22,039 nt of DNA, from positions 1 to 22,039 of the forward strand of contig JAFDTG010000013.1 in NCBI GenBank assembly GCA_019594235.1, in the 5' to 3' direction. The notes under the pieces were generated by a model. The model was not told where the DNA came from. It saw only the letters and a program-made list of their open reading frames with translations, and searched no databases. The DNA is from Candidatus Saliniplasma halalkaliphilum (lineage in GTDB: Archaea > Thermoplasmatota > Thermoplasmata > Halarchaeoplasmatales > Halarchaeoplasmataceae). Numbering within the stretch: position 1 is the first letter of the stretch; every line of letters begins with the position of its first letter. Both the position numbers and the translations under genes were made by a program. This document shows, piece after piece, positions 1 through 6,079 of this stretch.

Positions 1-462
1 GAAAAATTGTTCGATATCGATACCGGTGTAGATACCACTATGCTCTACGAACTATCAAAGATGGTAGAGAAAAAATCTGGGGTTTACTTATCTCCACAGA
101 AGCCTATCTCCGGATACAATTCTTATAGGCACGAGAGTGAAGTTCACGTATCCGGAGTTCTTTCCCACACGGAGTCCTACGAACCGATCTCACCTGAAGA
201 AGTGGGTAGAGAGAGGGAATTCGTCTTAGGAAAGCATTCAGGACCTACAAACGTGAAGGAACTTCTAAAATCCAAAAAAGTTTCTATGACGGATGAACAG
301 ATAGAAAAAGTCCTTAAAAAGATAGAAGAAGAGAAGACTACACATAGACAGCGAAATATAGATGAGTTCTTAGAAAAGAAAGAGGAGTATAACAAAGAGA
401 TGCTAGGATTCTCTGAAGGTAGGTTCTGGGAACTGGTTAACGAGGTAAAAGGTGAAGAATGA
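1..462 (+). CDS. Homocitrate / 2-isopropylmalate / citramalate synthase family protein, C-terminal part
   Basis: Partial at its 5' end: the frame is open from base 1, and 153 codons plus a TGA stop remain. The family joins acetyl-CoA to a 2-oxo acid in leucine, lysine, isoleucine or coenzyme B chain elongation. The TIM-barrel catalytic part with its metal-binding HxH lies outside the window. What remains matches the region after the barrel: GVDTTMLYELSKMVE, then the subdomain segment RHESEVHVSGVL, and the conserved VLGKHSG. The usual motif is HESGIHxDG; here it reads HESEVHVSG, with Glu for Gly and Ser for Asp. The stop overlaps the next start (ATGA), so it is translationally coupled to a dehydratase large subunit, as expected for homocitrate or isopropylmalate synthases. 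Family membership is secure; the substrate is not. Confidence 0.85.
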   Translation, partial: EKLFDIDTGVDTTMLYELSKMVEKKSGVYLSPQKPISGYNSYRHESEVHVSGVLSHTESYEPISPEEVGREREFVLGKHSGPTNVKELLKSKKVSMTDEQIEKVLKKIEEEKTTHRQRNIDEFLEKKEEYNKEMLGFSEGRFWELVNEVKGEE

Positions 463-1649
463 CCACCAAAACGGTTTCAGAACGTTTTCTTGAAGGGGAA
501 GAAGGTGAGTACGTTGAAAAAGAAGTAGACAGAGTAATGCTTCACGACGGTAACGCTCCCCTTATCTTCGATGATATGGAAGGAGAGGAGATATGGGATC
601 CTAGTAAAGTAACCAGTGTCGTAGATCATTTTTGTCCTCCTAGTACTGTAGAGAGAGCAAATTTTGTGAAACAATTGAGAGAATTCGTTGATAATAAAGG
701 TATAACAGACCATGTAGAATTCGAAGGGATATGTCACCAGGTCATGTGCGAGGGCAGAGTTTTACCGGGAGAACTAGTAGCAGGAATAGATAGCCATTCG
801 ACCACCTATGGTGCACTAGGCGCATTCGGTATAGGATTCGGTTCCAGCGATACTGTTGAGATACTTAAAGAAGGTAGAACGTGGTTTAAAGTCCCGGAAA
901 CTATACAAGTAGAAATTTTGAAAGGTGAACATGGAACTGACATAGCGCTTTCGATTCTTGAAAAGATAAGGTATGATGCCAACTATAAGACATTAGAGTT
1001 CGATGACAAAGTCGGTTTAAACATGGATGATAGATTAAACATAGCTAACATGGCTGCTGAAACAGGTTGCAAAGCGGCATTTTTCCCACCTGACAACACA
1101 ACTAAAAGATATATTGAAAAGTTCGATAATAAAAGCGAGATAGATATACCATTATCGGAGGAAGAACGCTGTTTGAGAAAAGTGGGTATATCAGTTAAGG
1201 AACCTCTAGTAGCAGTGCCACACAAGCCCTATAATGTAAAACCGCTTTCAAAAGTTTCTGGGAAAACCATCGACCAAGTATTCATAGGTTCATGTGCCAG
1301 CGGAAGGTTAAGTGATCTAAGGGATGCGGTTGAAGTTCTTGAGAACAAAGAAGTTCATCCCGATGTTAGGTTGTTGATCACTCCAGCCTCTAAACGCATT
1401 GAACAAAAGGCGCTTAAAGAAGGACTCATCCAAAAGTTAGTAAATTCCGGTGCGGTGATGTTGAATCCGAGCTGTGGCCCCTGTCCTGGTATAGATAAGG
1501 GTTTACTCGCTGAAGGTGAAAAGTGTATAACCACTCAGAACAGGAATTACCCAGGAAGGATGGGTGAAGGCGAAGTTTATCTTGCAAATGCCAAGGTGTG
1601 TGCACTTTCTGCAATTGAAGGTATAATACCTGAGGAGGTGTCAAGATGA
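459..1649 (+). CDS. Homoaconitase / 3-isopropylmalate dehydratase-type large subunit (LeuC/HacA family)
   Basis: 396 aa, close to the length of archaeal LeuC/HacA proteins. The family isomerises 2-hydroxy tricarboxylic or dicarboxylic acids using a 4Fe-4S cluster. Visible motifs are an N-terminal VMLHDGNAPL, VDHFCPPSTVERANFV, the substrate-binding GIDSHSTTYGALGAFG (DSH at 111-113), and the three cluster cysteines C279 (GSCASGR), C339 and C342 (CGPCPG), followed by QNRNYPGRMG. All expected cluster ligands are present, so it should be active. The ATG lies in an ATGA overlap with the upstream synthase, with GGTGA just before it. The stop overlaps the small-subunit start by four bases, so the two subunits are coupled. 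Specificity (isopropylmalate, homocitrate or another acid) cannot be read from this subunit. Confidence 0.9.
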   Translation: MTTKTVSERFLEGEEGEYVEKEVDRVMLHDGNAPLIFDDMEGEEIWDPSKVTSVVDHFCPPSTVERANFVKQLREFVDNKGITDHVEFEGICHQVMCEGRVLPGELVAGIDSHSTTYGALGAFGIGFGSSDTVEILKEGRTWFKVPETIQVEILKGEHGTDIALSILEKIRYDANYKTLEFDDKVGLNMDDRLNIANMAAETGCKAAFFPPDNTTKRYIEKFDNKSEIDIPLSEEERCLRKVGISVKEPLVAVPHKPYNVKPLSKVSGKTIDQVFIGSCASGRLSDLRDAVEVLENKEVHPDVRLLITPASKRIEQKALKEGLIQKLVNSGAVMLNPSCGPCPGIDKGLLAEGEKCITTQNRNYPGRMGEGEVYLANAKVCALSAIEGIIPEEVSR

Positions 1650-2110
1650 GACGTAGGGCTAGAGTTTTCGGAAATGATGTTACACTCGACGAGATACATC
1701 CTGGAAAGTACTTTTCTCTAGATCCAGAAAAAGTTGTTCAAGGTCTGATGGCGGGTATAGAACCTAACTTTCATCAGACCGTTAAAGATGATGACATAAT
1801 AGTTGCAGGTAGATACTTTGGTATGGGCTCCGGTAGGGAGAGTGGTGCATGGGCGATGCAGTTAGCTGGTATAGATATTGTAATAGCAGAGAGTTTTTCA
1901 CGATACATGTTCAGAAACTGTGTGAATAGAGGTGTCTGGCCGTTAGAAATAGAAGGTATACTTGATAAAGTTAGTGAAAAAGACAGGTTAGATGTTTATC
2001 CAGAAAGGGGTTCAGTGATTTTAGAAGATGGTGAGAAGCTCTATTTCGAGCCATTTCCCCAAAAGATAATAAAGTCGAATATCTGTCAGAGGAAAGATGA
2101 TGTACGATAG
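1646..2110 (+). CDS. Aconitase-family dehydratase small subunit (LeuD/HacB-like), divergent
   Basis: 154 aa, the swivel-domain partner of the upstream large subunit. The start is well set: GGAGGTG lies five bases before the ATG, and the ATG overlaps the preceding stop. The core FGMGSGRES (58-66) corresponds to the family motif GCGSSREHA. The catalytic Ser and the following Arg are kept, but the second Ser is Gly and the usual His-Ala-Pro is Ser-Gly-Ala. The loop that sets substrate choice, YLRT in isopropylmalate isomerases and YLVY in some homoaconitases, reads YFSL here (22-25). The segment AGIDIVIAESFSRYMFRNCVNRG is otherwise typical. The divergence at both specificity sites suggests a non-standard substrate; this is inference. 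Its end overlaps the flavoprotein start by 14 bases. Confidence 0.85.
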   Translation: MRRRARVFGNDVTLDEIHPGKYFSLDPEKVVQGLMAGIEPNFHQTVKDDDIIVAGRYFGMGSGRESGAWAMQLAGIDIVIAESFSRYMFRNCVNRGVWPLEIEGILDKVSEKDRLDVYPERGSVILEDGEKLYFEPFPQKIIKSNICQRKDDVR

Positions 2111-3269
2111 CGACGTGATCGTAATAGGAGGAGGACCATCAGGACTTTCAGCAGCTATAAGAGCGAGAAGAGTACGCACATATAACCTTCACTCTTCCAG
2201 CGTGATGATCGTAACAAACACATCTCCCGGTGGACTAGCTGATTGGACCAAGGTTAGGATGACTGGAGATGGTTGGAGTCATGAAAAAGGTGAGATCATC
2301 GGAAAACTGATGAATGATATCAAAGATTACTCTATCCCTATTAAAAATGAGAAGGTATTGGAAGTTAAAAATCAAGGTGATACTTTTACAGTGGTTACCG
2401 ACAAAAATGAGTACACATCCTTAGCGGTGGTAGTCGCTACGGGAATGAAGATGACTTGGAACGAAAGAGAGCATTTTGGAGACCGTTTGTTTGGTACTTT
2501 GAAAGGATACCGATTCATGGAAGACTATTTCGAAAAATTGTGTGAAAAAGAAGAGGGAAAAACCATAGTTTTTGTGGGTACGGATAAGTTGGATAAAACT
2601 GTAGAATTATTCCAGAAAATAAACCAAGGGCGTATGGAAATCAAGAAGGTTATCGATGAAGGAAATAATATCCGGGGATATGAGAAGAAAGATGATAGGA
2701 TATTGATTGCTACTGAAGAGGGTAAAGTATATGGTGACCATGTTCTGATCGATTTTGAATCTTATCAATTAAAAGCTATAACTGCAAATTTAGTGGACTG
2801 TGAAAAGGATGAGAGAGGATTCATAAAAACTGATAAACGCTGCAGAGTCAATGATATCGGATTATTTGCTGCTGGGGATGTTACGGGGCCGCCTTTTTCT
2901 ATCGCCAAGGCAGTGGGTGAAGGTACCACCGCGGGTTTAGAAAGTTATAGGTACGTTTATAGAAGAAAATTCGGTAAAGAAGCCCCTGTTTTCGCTTTTT
3001 ATCCGATACATCAGGATGGCGACCCTACTTATTTTGAGATCCCTGAACTCGAAGATCATTATCGCCCTAAATTACTCGCTGATTTTAAGGTCGAAGATGA
3101 GAAACTAGTTTTTAGAGAAGGAGAACTTGAGAATAACGATAAAAATTTAGCCTTGCTACGACTCTGCGATGGAAAACATACTTTGGGAGAGATAAGAAAA
3201 GAATTAGGTGATGTAGCTAAGACCATTGAAAAACTGATACACGCGAAAGATCTCACCCTAGAGGTTTAA
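2097..3269 (+). CDS. Thioredoxin-reductase-like flavoprotein with C-terminal PqqD-like domain
   Basis: 390 aa. Residues 6-16 (DVIVIGGGPSG) form an FAD dinucleotide-binding motif, TSPGGLADW resembles the thioredoxin reductase family, and GLFAAGDVTGPPFS is the second FAD contact near the end of the flavin domain. The CxxC redox pair of true thioredoxin reductases is absent. The usual NAD(P) motif GxGxxA is replaced by VGTDKLDKT, so pyridine nucleotide binding is doubtful. After the flavin domain come about 90 more residues. Their last part, LALLRLCDGKHTLGEI followed by a helix, matches the conserved centre of PqqD-like winged-helix domains (RiPP recognition elements). It overlaps the dehydratase gene and sits four bases before a radical SAM gene, the usual partner of PqqD domains. 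The second ATG at 2100 is an equally good start. Flavoprotein assignment is firm; the PqqD call is by motif only. Confidence 0.75.
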   Translation: MMYDSDVIVIGGGPSGLSAAIRARRVRTYNLHSSSVMIVTNTSPGGLADWTKVRMTGDGWSHEKGEIIGKLMNDIKDYSIPIKNEKVLEVKNQGDTFTVVTDKNEYTSLAVVVATGMKMTWNEREHFGDRLFGTLKGYRFMEDYFEKLCEKEEGKTIVFVGTDKLDKTVELFQKINQGRMEIKKVIDEGNNIRGYEKKDDRILIATEEGKVYGDHVLIDFESYQLKAITANLVDCEKDERGFIKTDKRCRVNDIGLFAAGDVTGPPFSIAKAVGEGTTAGLESYRYVYRRKFGKEAPVFAFYPIHQDGDPTYFEIPELEDHYRPKLLADFKVEDEKLVFREGELENNDKNLALLRLCDGKHTLGEIRKELGDVAKTIEKLIHAKDLTLEV

Positions 3270-3273
3270 AATA

Positions 3274-4356
3274 ATGTTTAAACTATTTTTAAATAAGAAA
3301 GTTAGAGCTCTCCCATGGAAATTCAAGCTGTTCATCTTTAAACATTATTTCAGTTTAGGTAGATCCGATAACATTCATAAAATCGATGGTAAAAAAGTAT
3401 TGTCAATCTATCTTCCGCTCTTTCCTTCAAAGGCCTTCGATACCTTTTTAGATGCTCAGATAAAAGCTTCAAAGGGTGAACCCGTACCTGAGATTGTGAA
3501 AATATCCCTCACCAGTGGATGTCAAAATGATTGTTGGCACTGTAATACACCAGGAGAACGAGAGGAGTTGGATACAGATGTTATTCTTAAAGCCATAAAT
3601 GAACTAAAAGAGTTAGGGACATTCCAGTTTCTTTTTACCGGTGGTAATCCTCTTTTAAGGGACGACCTTGAAAAGTTGATAAAGGCTACTGGTGATTCTA
3701 CTGTATCACTCGTTTCGACTCCGGGTTTAGTAAGTAAAGAGAGAGCAAAAAGTTTGAAAAAATCTGGATGTCAGGGAGTTTTAGTGGGTTTGGAGCATCA
3801 TGAAGAGAAAAAGAACGACGAGATAATGGGCTGTAAAGGAGCTTACAGGCGTAGTTTGAAAAGCATAAAGAACGTTCGTAAAGCTGGAATGCTATCCGGA
3901 TCATGGATCGTGGTTACATCCGATAGAATATCTGAATTGGATCGCTACTTGAAGTTCGTCAAAAGGAATGGCGTAACTGACGTAGCTATTTTCGAGCCGA
4001 TTCTGAATGACAGTGATGAATTGCTAAAAAAAGATGATAGGGAGTACTTAAAAAATATACAACAGATTGCCAGAAAGCAAAAGGCGTACCCAAGGATCAT
4101 CTCCGGTCCATTCATGGACAGTGAAGAGTTCATGGGATGCACTGCAGGTTTTAATAGAATGCATATATCTGAGAGTGGCGAAGTATTTCCATGTGACATG
4201 CTTCGTGAAGTTTGGGGAAACATCTACGATAACAATATCAAGGACATCTGGAGAGAGATGAATAAAAAATATTCAGAACCTATATGCGGCTGCCTAGCTT
4301 TGGGTAATACTGAAGATAGGCTGCCAGAATATTATAGAAATCTGATCCGAAGATAA
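3274..4356 (+). CDS. Radical SAM protein with SPASM/twitch-like C-terminus
   Basis: 360 aa. The radical SAM cluster motif CxxxCxxC is C83, C87, C90 (SGCQNDCWHC), followed by the SAM-binding FTGGNP (121-126). An N-terminal leader of about 70 residues precedes the barrel. The C-terminal part has C289 (MGCTAG), then SGEVFPCD with C307, a GNIYDNNIKDIW segment, and C338/C340. This is the layout of a SPASM or twitch auxiliary-cluster domain, as in MoaA/PqqE-like peptide-modifying enzymes. GAGG lies nine bases before the ATG. It is the last gene of the operon and directly follows the flavoprotein with the PqqD-like domain, which suggests a shared substrate, possibly a peptide. No precursor peptide gene is visible between or next to them. 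The reaction cannot be assigned. Confidence 0.85.
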   Translation: MFKLFLNKKVRALPWKFKLFIFKHYFSLGRSDNIHKIDGKKVLSIYLPLFPSKAFDTFLDAQIKASKGEPVPEIVKISLTSGCQNDCWHCNTPGEREELDTDVILKAINELKELGTFQFLFTGGNPLLRDDLEKLIKATGDSTVSLVSTPGLVSKERAKSLKKSGCQGVLVGLEHHEEKKNDEIMGCKGAYRRSLKSIKNVRKAGMLSGSWIVVTSDRISELDRYLKFVKRNGVTDVAIFEPILNDSDELLKKDDREYLKNIQQIARKQKAYPRIISGPFMDSEEFMGCTAGFNRMHISESGEVFPCDMLREVWGNIYDNNIKDIWREMNKKYSEPICGCLALGNTEDRLPEYYRNLIRR

Positions 4357-4361
4357 ATTAA

Positions 4362-5258
4362 TTATAAAAGTGAAAAAAGCAACATAAGTACCATGGGGTA
4401 TCGAGTAGATATGAAATAAATAGGCAATCTCTTTCCCTTCTTTTGTACATTTTGATGAATATTTTCCGAGATAAGGATCAAAGTTATGTCTATAGATGTA
4501 AAAAGAATAGCTATAAGCATAATAATGAAAATTGCACCAGTGTAGAAGTCATTTATCAGTGGAAAGAGTGTGACTAGAATTACTGCACCACCTACCCAAG
4601 CAGTTAAAGATGCAGTCCCTATAGTTTTCCCTACACCTAATTTATGAGCTATGGTGATGATGTTGCTATTTTTATCGACTTCGTAATCTTCAGCCACGTT
4701 AACTAGGTTTATTCCCAGGTTCAATAGAGAATAACCGGCTATGAATATTAAAAATCCTGTAGATATATTATTATCTATGACAAGATAACCAGCCAAGATA
4801 GGAAGCACGTAAACTCCTAGATTGACAGATATCGGACCTAAAAGACCTCTCCCTTTTAATCGAATGGGATATGCAGAGTACCCAAATCCAAAAAACCATC
4901 CAATAGATGCTAGCAGGGCAATTATCGGATATCCCTGCAAGAAAAAATATACGATCAATAAGAAGATAACAAAAGTTTCGAATATCATAAGAGTTCTAAC
5001 ATTTGAAGCTCCCAATATATCAACGGACCTGGCAAGATTCTTCTTTTTCAATATGTCAACATCCCTATCAAAAAAACAGTTTATATTGCATGCAAAAGTG
5101 ATAGTGGATAAGAAAAGGATACCAAATAATAGTAAGTCTAGATTAACTAGATTTGAGATATTATCAGCCGCGTAAAGTGGACCAATTAATATAGTAGCTA
5201 AAGAAACCAGTTGTATCCTCCATCTGCTTATCTCCAGAAAAGCTTTGATTCGTTCCAC
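4362..5258 (-). CDS. UbiA-family prenyltransferase
   Basis: 298 aa, strongly hydrophobic with about eight to nine predicted membrane segments, so an integral membrane enzyme. The family transfers a polyprenyl diphosphate to an acceptor in quinone, lipid or haem biosynthesis. Both Mg-diphosphate motifs are present: N60-x3-D64-x3-D68 (NCFFDRDVD) and D191-x3-D195 (EDYEVDKNSN). The loop YSAYPIRLKGRG (127-138) is also typical. The start is GTG; a TTTAATA box centred 26 bases upstream would make the transcript leaderless at this codon. It converges on the radical SAM gene with five bases between stops, so no functional link is implied. The acceptor is unknown: a menaquinone-type aromatic, or geranylgeranylglyceryl phosphate in archaeal lipid synthesis. 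Confidence 0.88.
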   Translation of the reverse strand: MERIKAFLEISRWRIQLVSLATILIGPLYAADNISNLVNLDLLLFGILFLSTITFACNINCFFDRDVDILKKKNLARSVDILGASNVRTLMIFETFVIFLLIVYFFLQGYPIIALLASIGWFFGFGYSAYPIRLKGRGLLGPISVNLGVYVLPILAGYLVIDNNISTGFLIFIAGYSLLNLGINLVNVAEDYEVDKNSNIITIAHKLGVGKTIGTASLTAWVGGAVILVTLFPLINDFYTGAIFIIMLIAILFTSIDITLILISENIHQNVQKKGKRLPIYFISTRYPMVLMLLFSLL

Positions 5259-5280
5259 GAGAAAAGATAAAACACCTTTT

Positions 5281-5287
5281 TATTAAA
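5281..5287 (-). promoter_or_regulatory. TATA box of the UbiA-family gene
   Basis: TTTAATA on the minus strand is centred about 26 bases upstream of the GTG start at 5258. This predicts a leaderless transcript. No Shine-Dalgarno sequence stands at a good distance, which agrees. Confidence 0.5.
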
Positions 5288-5320
5288 TCTTAGGTTAAAT
5301 ATGAAGATTTGATTTTTTAA

Positions 5321-5330
5321 GAAAAAAAGT
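5321..5330 (-). terminator. T-rich terminator downstream of tRNA-Thr
   Basis: On the minus strand a run of seven T lies about 28 bases after the tRNA 3' end. T-runs are the usual archaeal termination signal. It also separates the tRNA transcript from the UbiA promoter. Confidence 0.4.
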
Positions 5331-5357
5331 TATGTATAATCTTAAAAGAAAATATAA

Positions 5358-5429
5358 AGCCACTGGCGGGAGTCGAACCCGCGACCTATTCCTTACCAAG
5401 GAATCGCTATGCCTCTAAGCCACAGTGGC
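5358..5429 (-). tRNA. tRNA-Thr (anticodon GGU)
   Basis: A 72-base cloverleaf reads on the minus strand. The acceptor stem GCCACTG pairs with CAGTGGC. The anticodon stem ATTCC/GGAAT encloses the loop TTGGTAA, giving anticodon GGT (34-36), which reads ACC/ACU Thr codons. The T arm is GCGGG-TTCGACT-CCCGC. The discriminator is U, normal for archaeal tRNA-Thr, and CCA is not encoded. No intron is seen. It lies between the ArsR-like regulator and the UbiA gene, both on the same strand. No partial tRNA copy that would mark an integration site is visible in the window. Confidence 0.95.
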
Positions 5430-5466
5430 ATTTAGTTTGGTATAAACAGCTTATCGTGAAACACTA

Positions 5467-5919
5467 TTAATTATTTTCGTCTTGATTTTGTAACCCTTCT
5501 GTTAATACTTCATACTTCCAGCGTTTTTTGATCTCATTTATCTTCTTATCGTAAATCTTCTCAGCTATTTCACCTTCTGCTAGTTTGATATCAAACTGTT
5601 CCATATCTTTTTCAGCCCTATTGATCATGGAGTTTCTATACTTATCACCTATCCTATCGAAAACTTTTGCTAATTGTTTACATTCCCTAGTCAACTCGTA
5701 GATAATCTTTGGCCTACCATCATGTGGAAAAATAGCATTCCTTTCCACTAATCCCCAATCGTGGAGTTCAATCAGGTGTTTATCCACCGCTTGTCTAGTC
5801 ATATCCAAATCCTCAGCAATATCTTCAGGATGGTCATAACCTCTGTTAAGCATATCAATTATTCTGCATCTTGTCTTAGAGCTAAATAATCTGAGTAAGT
5901 CTTCAGTGAACTCCTTCAT
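5467..5919 (-). CDS. ArsR-like winged-helix transcriptional regulator with C-terminal SHOCT-like segment
   Basis: 150 aa from the chosen ATG; an in-frame ATG at 5940 would add seven residues (MFYNIHV). The inner start is preferred because family members begin close to the first helix, but this is not proven. Residues 5-60 form a winged helix: LLRLFSSKTRCRIIDML, then EDIAEDLDMTRQAVDKHL as recognition helix region, then the wing LVERNAIFPHDGRPKIIYEL. A helical linker follows, and residues about 107-132 (FDIKLAEGEIAEKIYDKKIN) resemble a SHOCT domain, a short helical segment often found at protein ends. No metal-binding cysteine cluster of classical ArsR sensors is evident. It is divergent from the bactofilin-like gene, whose N-terminus carries a related SHOCT-like segment. 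Dyads between the two genes are candidate operators for this protein. Confidence 0.8.
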   Translation of the reverse strand: MKEFTEDLLRLFSSKTRCRIIDMLNRGYDHPEDIAEDLDMTRQAVDKHLIELHDWGLVERNAIFPHDGRPKIIYELTRECKQLAKVFDRIGDKYRNSMINRAEKDMEQFDIKLAEGEIAEKIYDKKINEIKKRWKYEVLTEGLQNQDENN

Positions 5920-5968
5920 CACATGAATATTATAAAACAACTATTTAGATTTTTCAATCTTAGACTTT

Positions 5969-5986
5969 TTCAACTTTCAAGTTGAA
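5969..5986. promoter_or_regulatory. 18-bp inverted repeat, candidate operator of the ArsR-like regulator
   Basis: TTCAACTT-TC-AAGTTGAA is an 8-bp perfect dyad with a 2-base spacer. It lies between the divergent regulator and bactofilin-like genes, about 50 bases upstream of the regulator start. A two-fold site of this size suits a dimeric winged-helix protein. The core TTTCAA also occurs at 5951-5957, 5967-5973 and 6022-6028. Binding by the neighbouring regulator is inference. Confidence 0.45.
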
Positions 5987-6018
5987 GTTATCCACACTGA
6001 TTTTTACTTTAACCAATA

Positions 6019-6033
6019 TTATTTTCAAAATAA
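6019..6033. promoter_or_regulatory. 15-bp inverted repeat next to the TATA box of the bactofilin-like gene
   Basis: TTATTTT-C-AAAATAA has 7-bp perfect arms and ends one base before the TATA box at 6035, covering the BRE position. A protein bound here would block TBP/TFB. AT-rich dyads can arise by chance, but the placement and the shared TTTTCAA core with the 5969 dyad support a role. Confidence 0.35.
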
Positions 6034-6034
6034 G

Positions 6035-6042
6035 TATAAATA
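6035..6042 (+). promoter_or_regulatory. TATA box of the bactofilin-like gene
   Basis: TATAAATA is followed about 25 bases later by a likely start near 6064. The leader is about 16 bases and contains GGCGATC, close to the archaeal ribosome site GGTGATC, before the ATG at 6080. Confidence 0.6.
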
Positions 6043-6079
6043 TCTCAGCCAATATATCTGTACTAAAAAGGCGATCAAA

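Noticed and set aside
4822..5175. 117-codon open frame antisense to the UbiA-family gene
   Set aside because: It is a shadow of a membrane protein gene; no family resemblance and no start signals.
5925..5940. TTTATAAT near the regulator start as its TATA box
   Set aside because: It would start transcription inside the coding region, about ten bases after the ATG at 5919. A weaker CTAAATAG near 5946 fits the spacing better but is not convincing enough to list.
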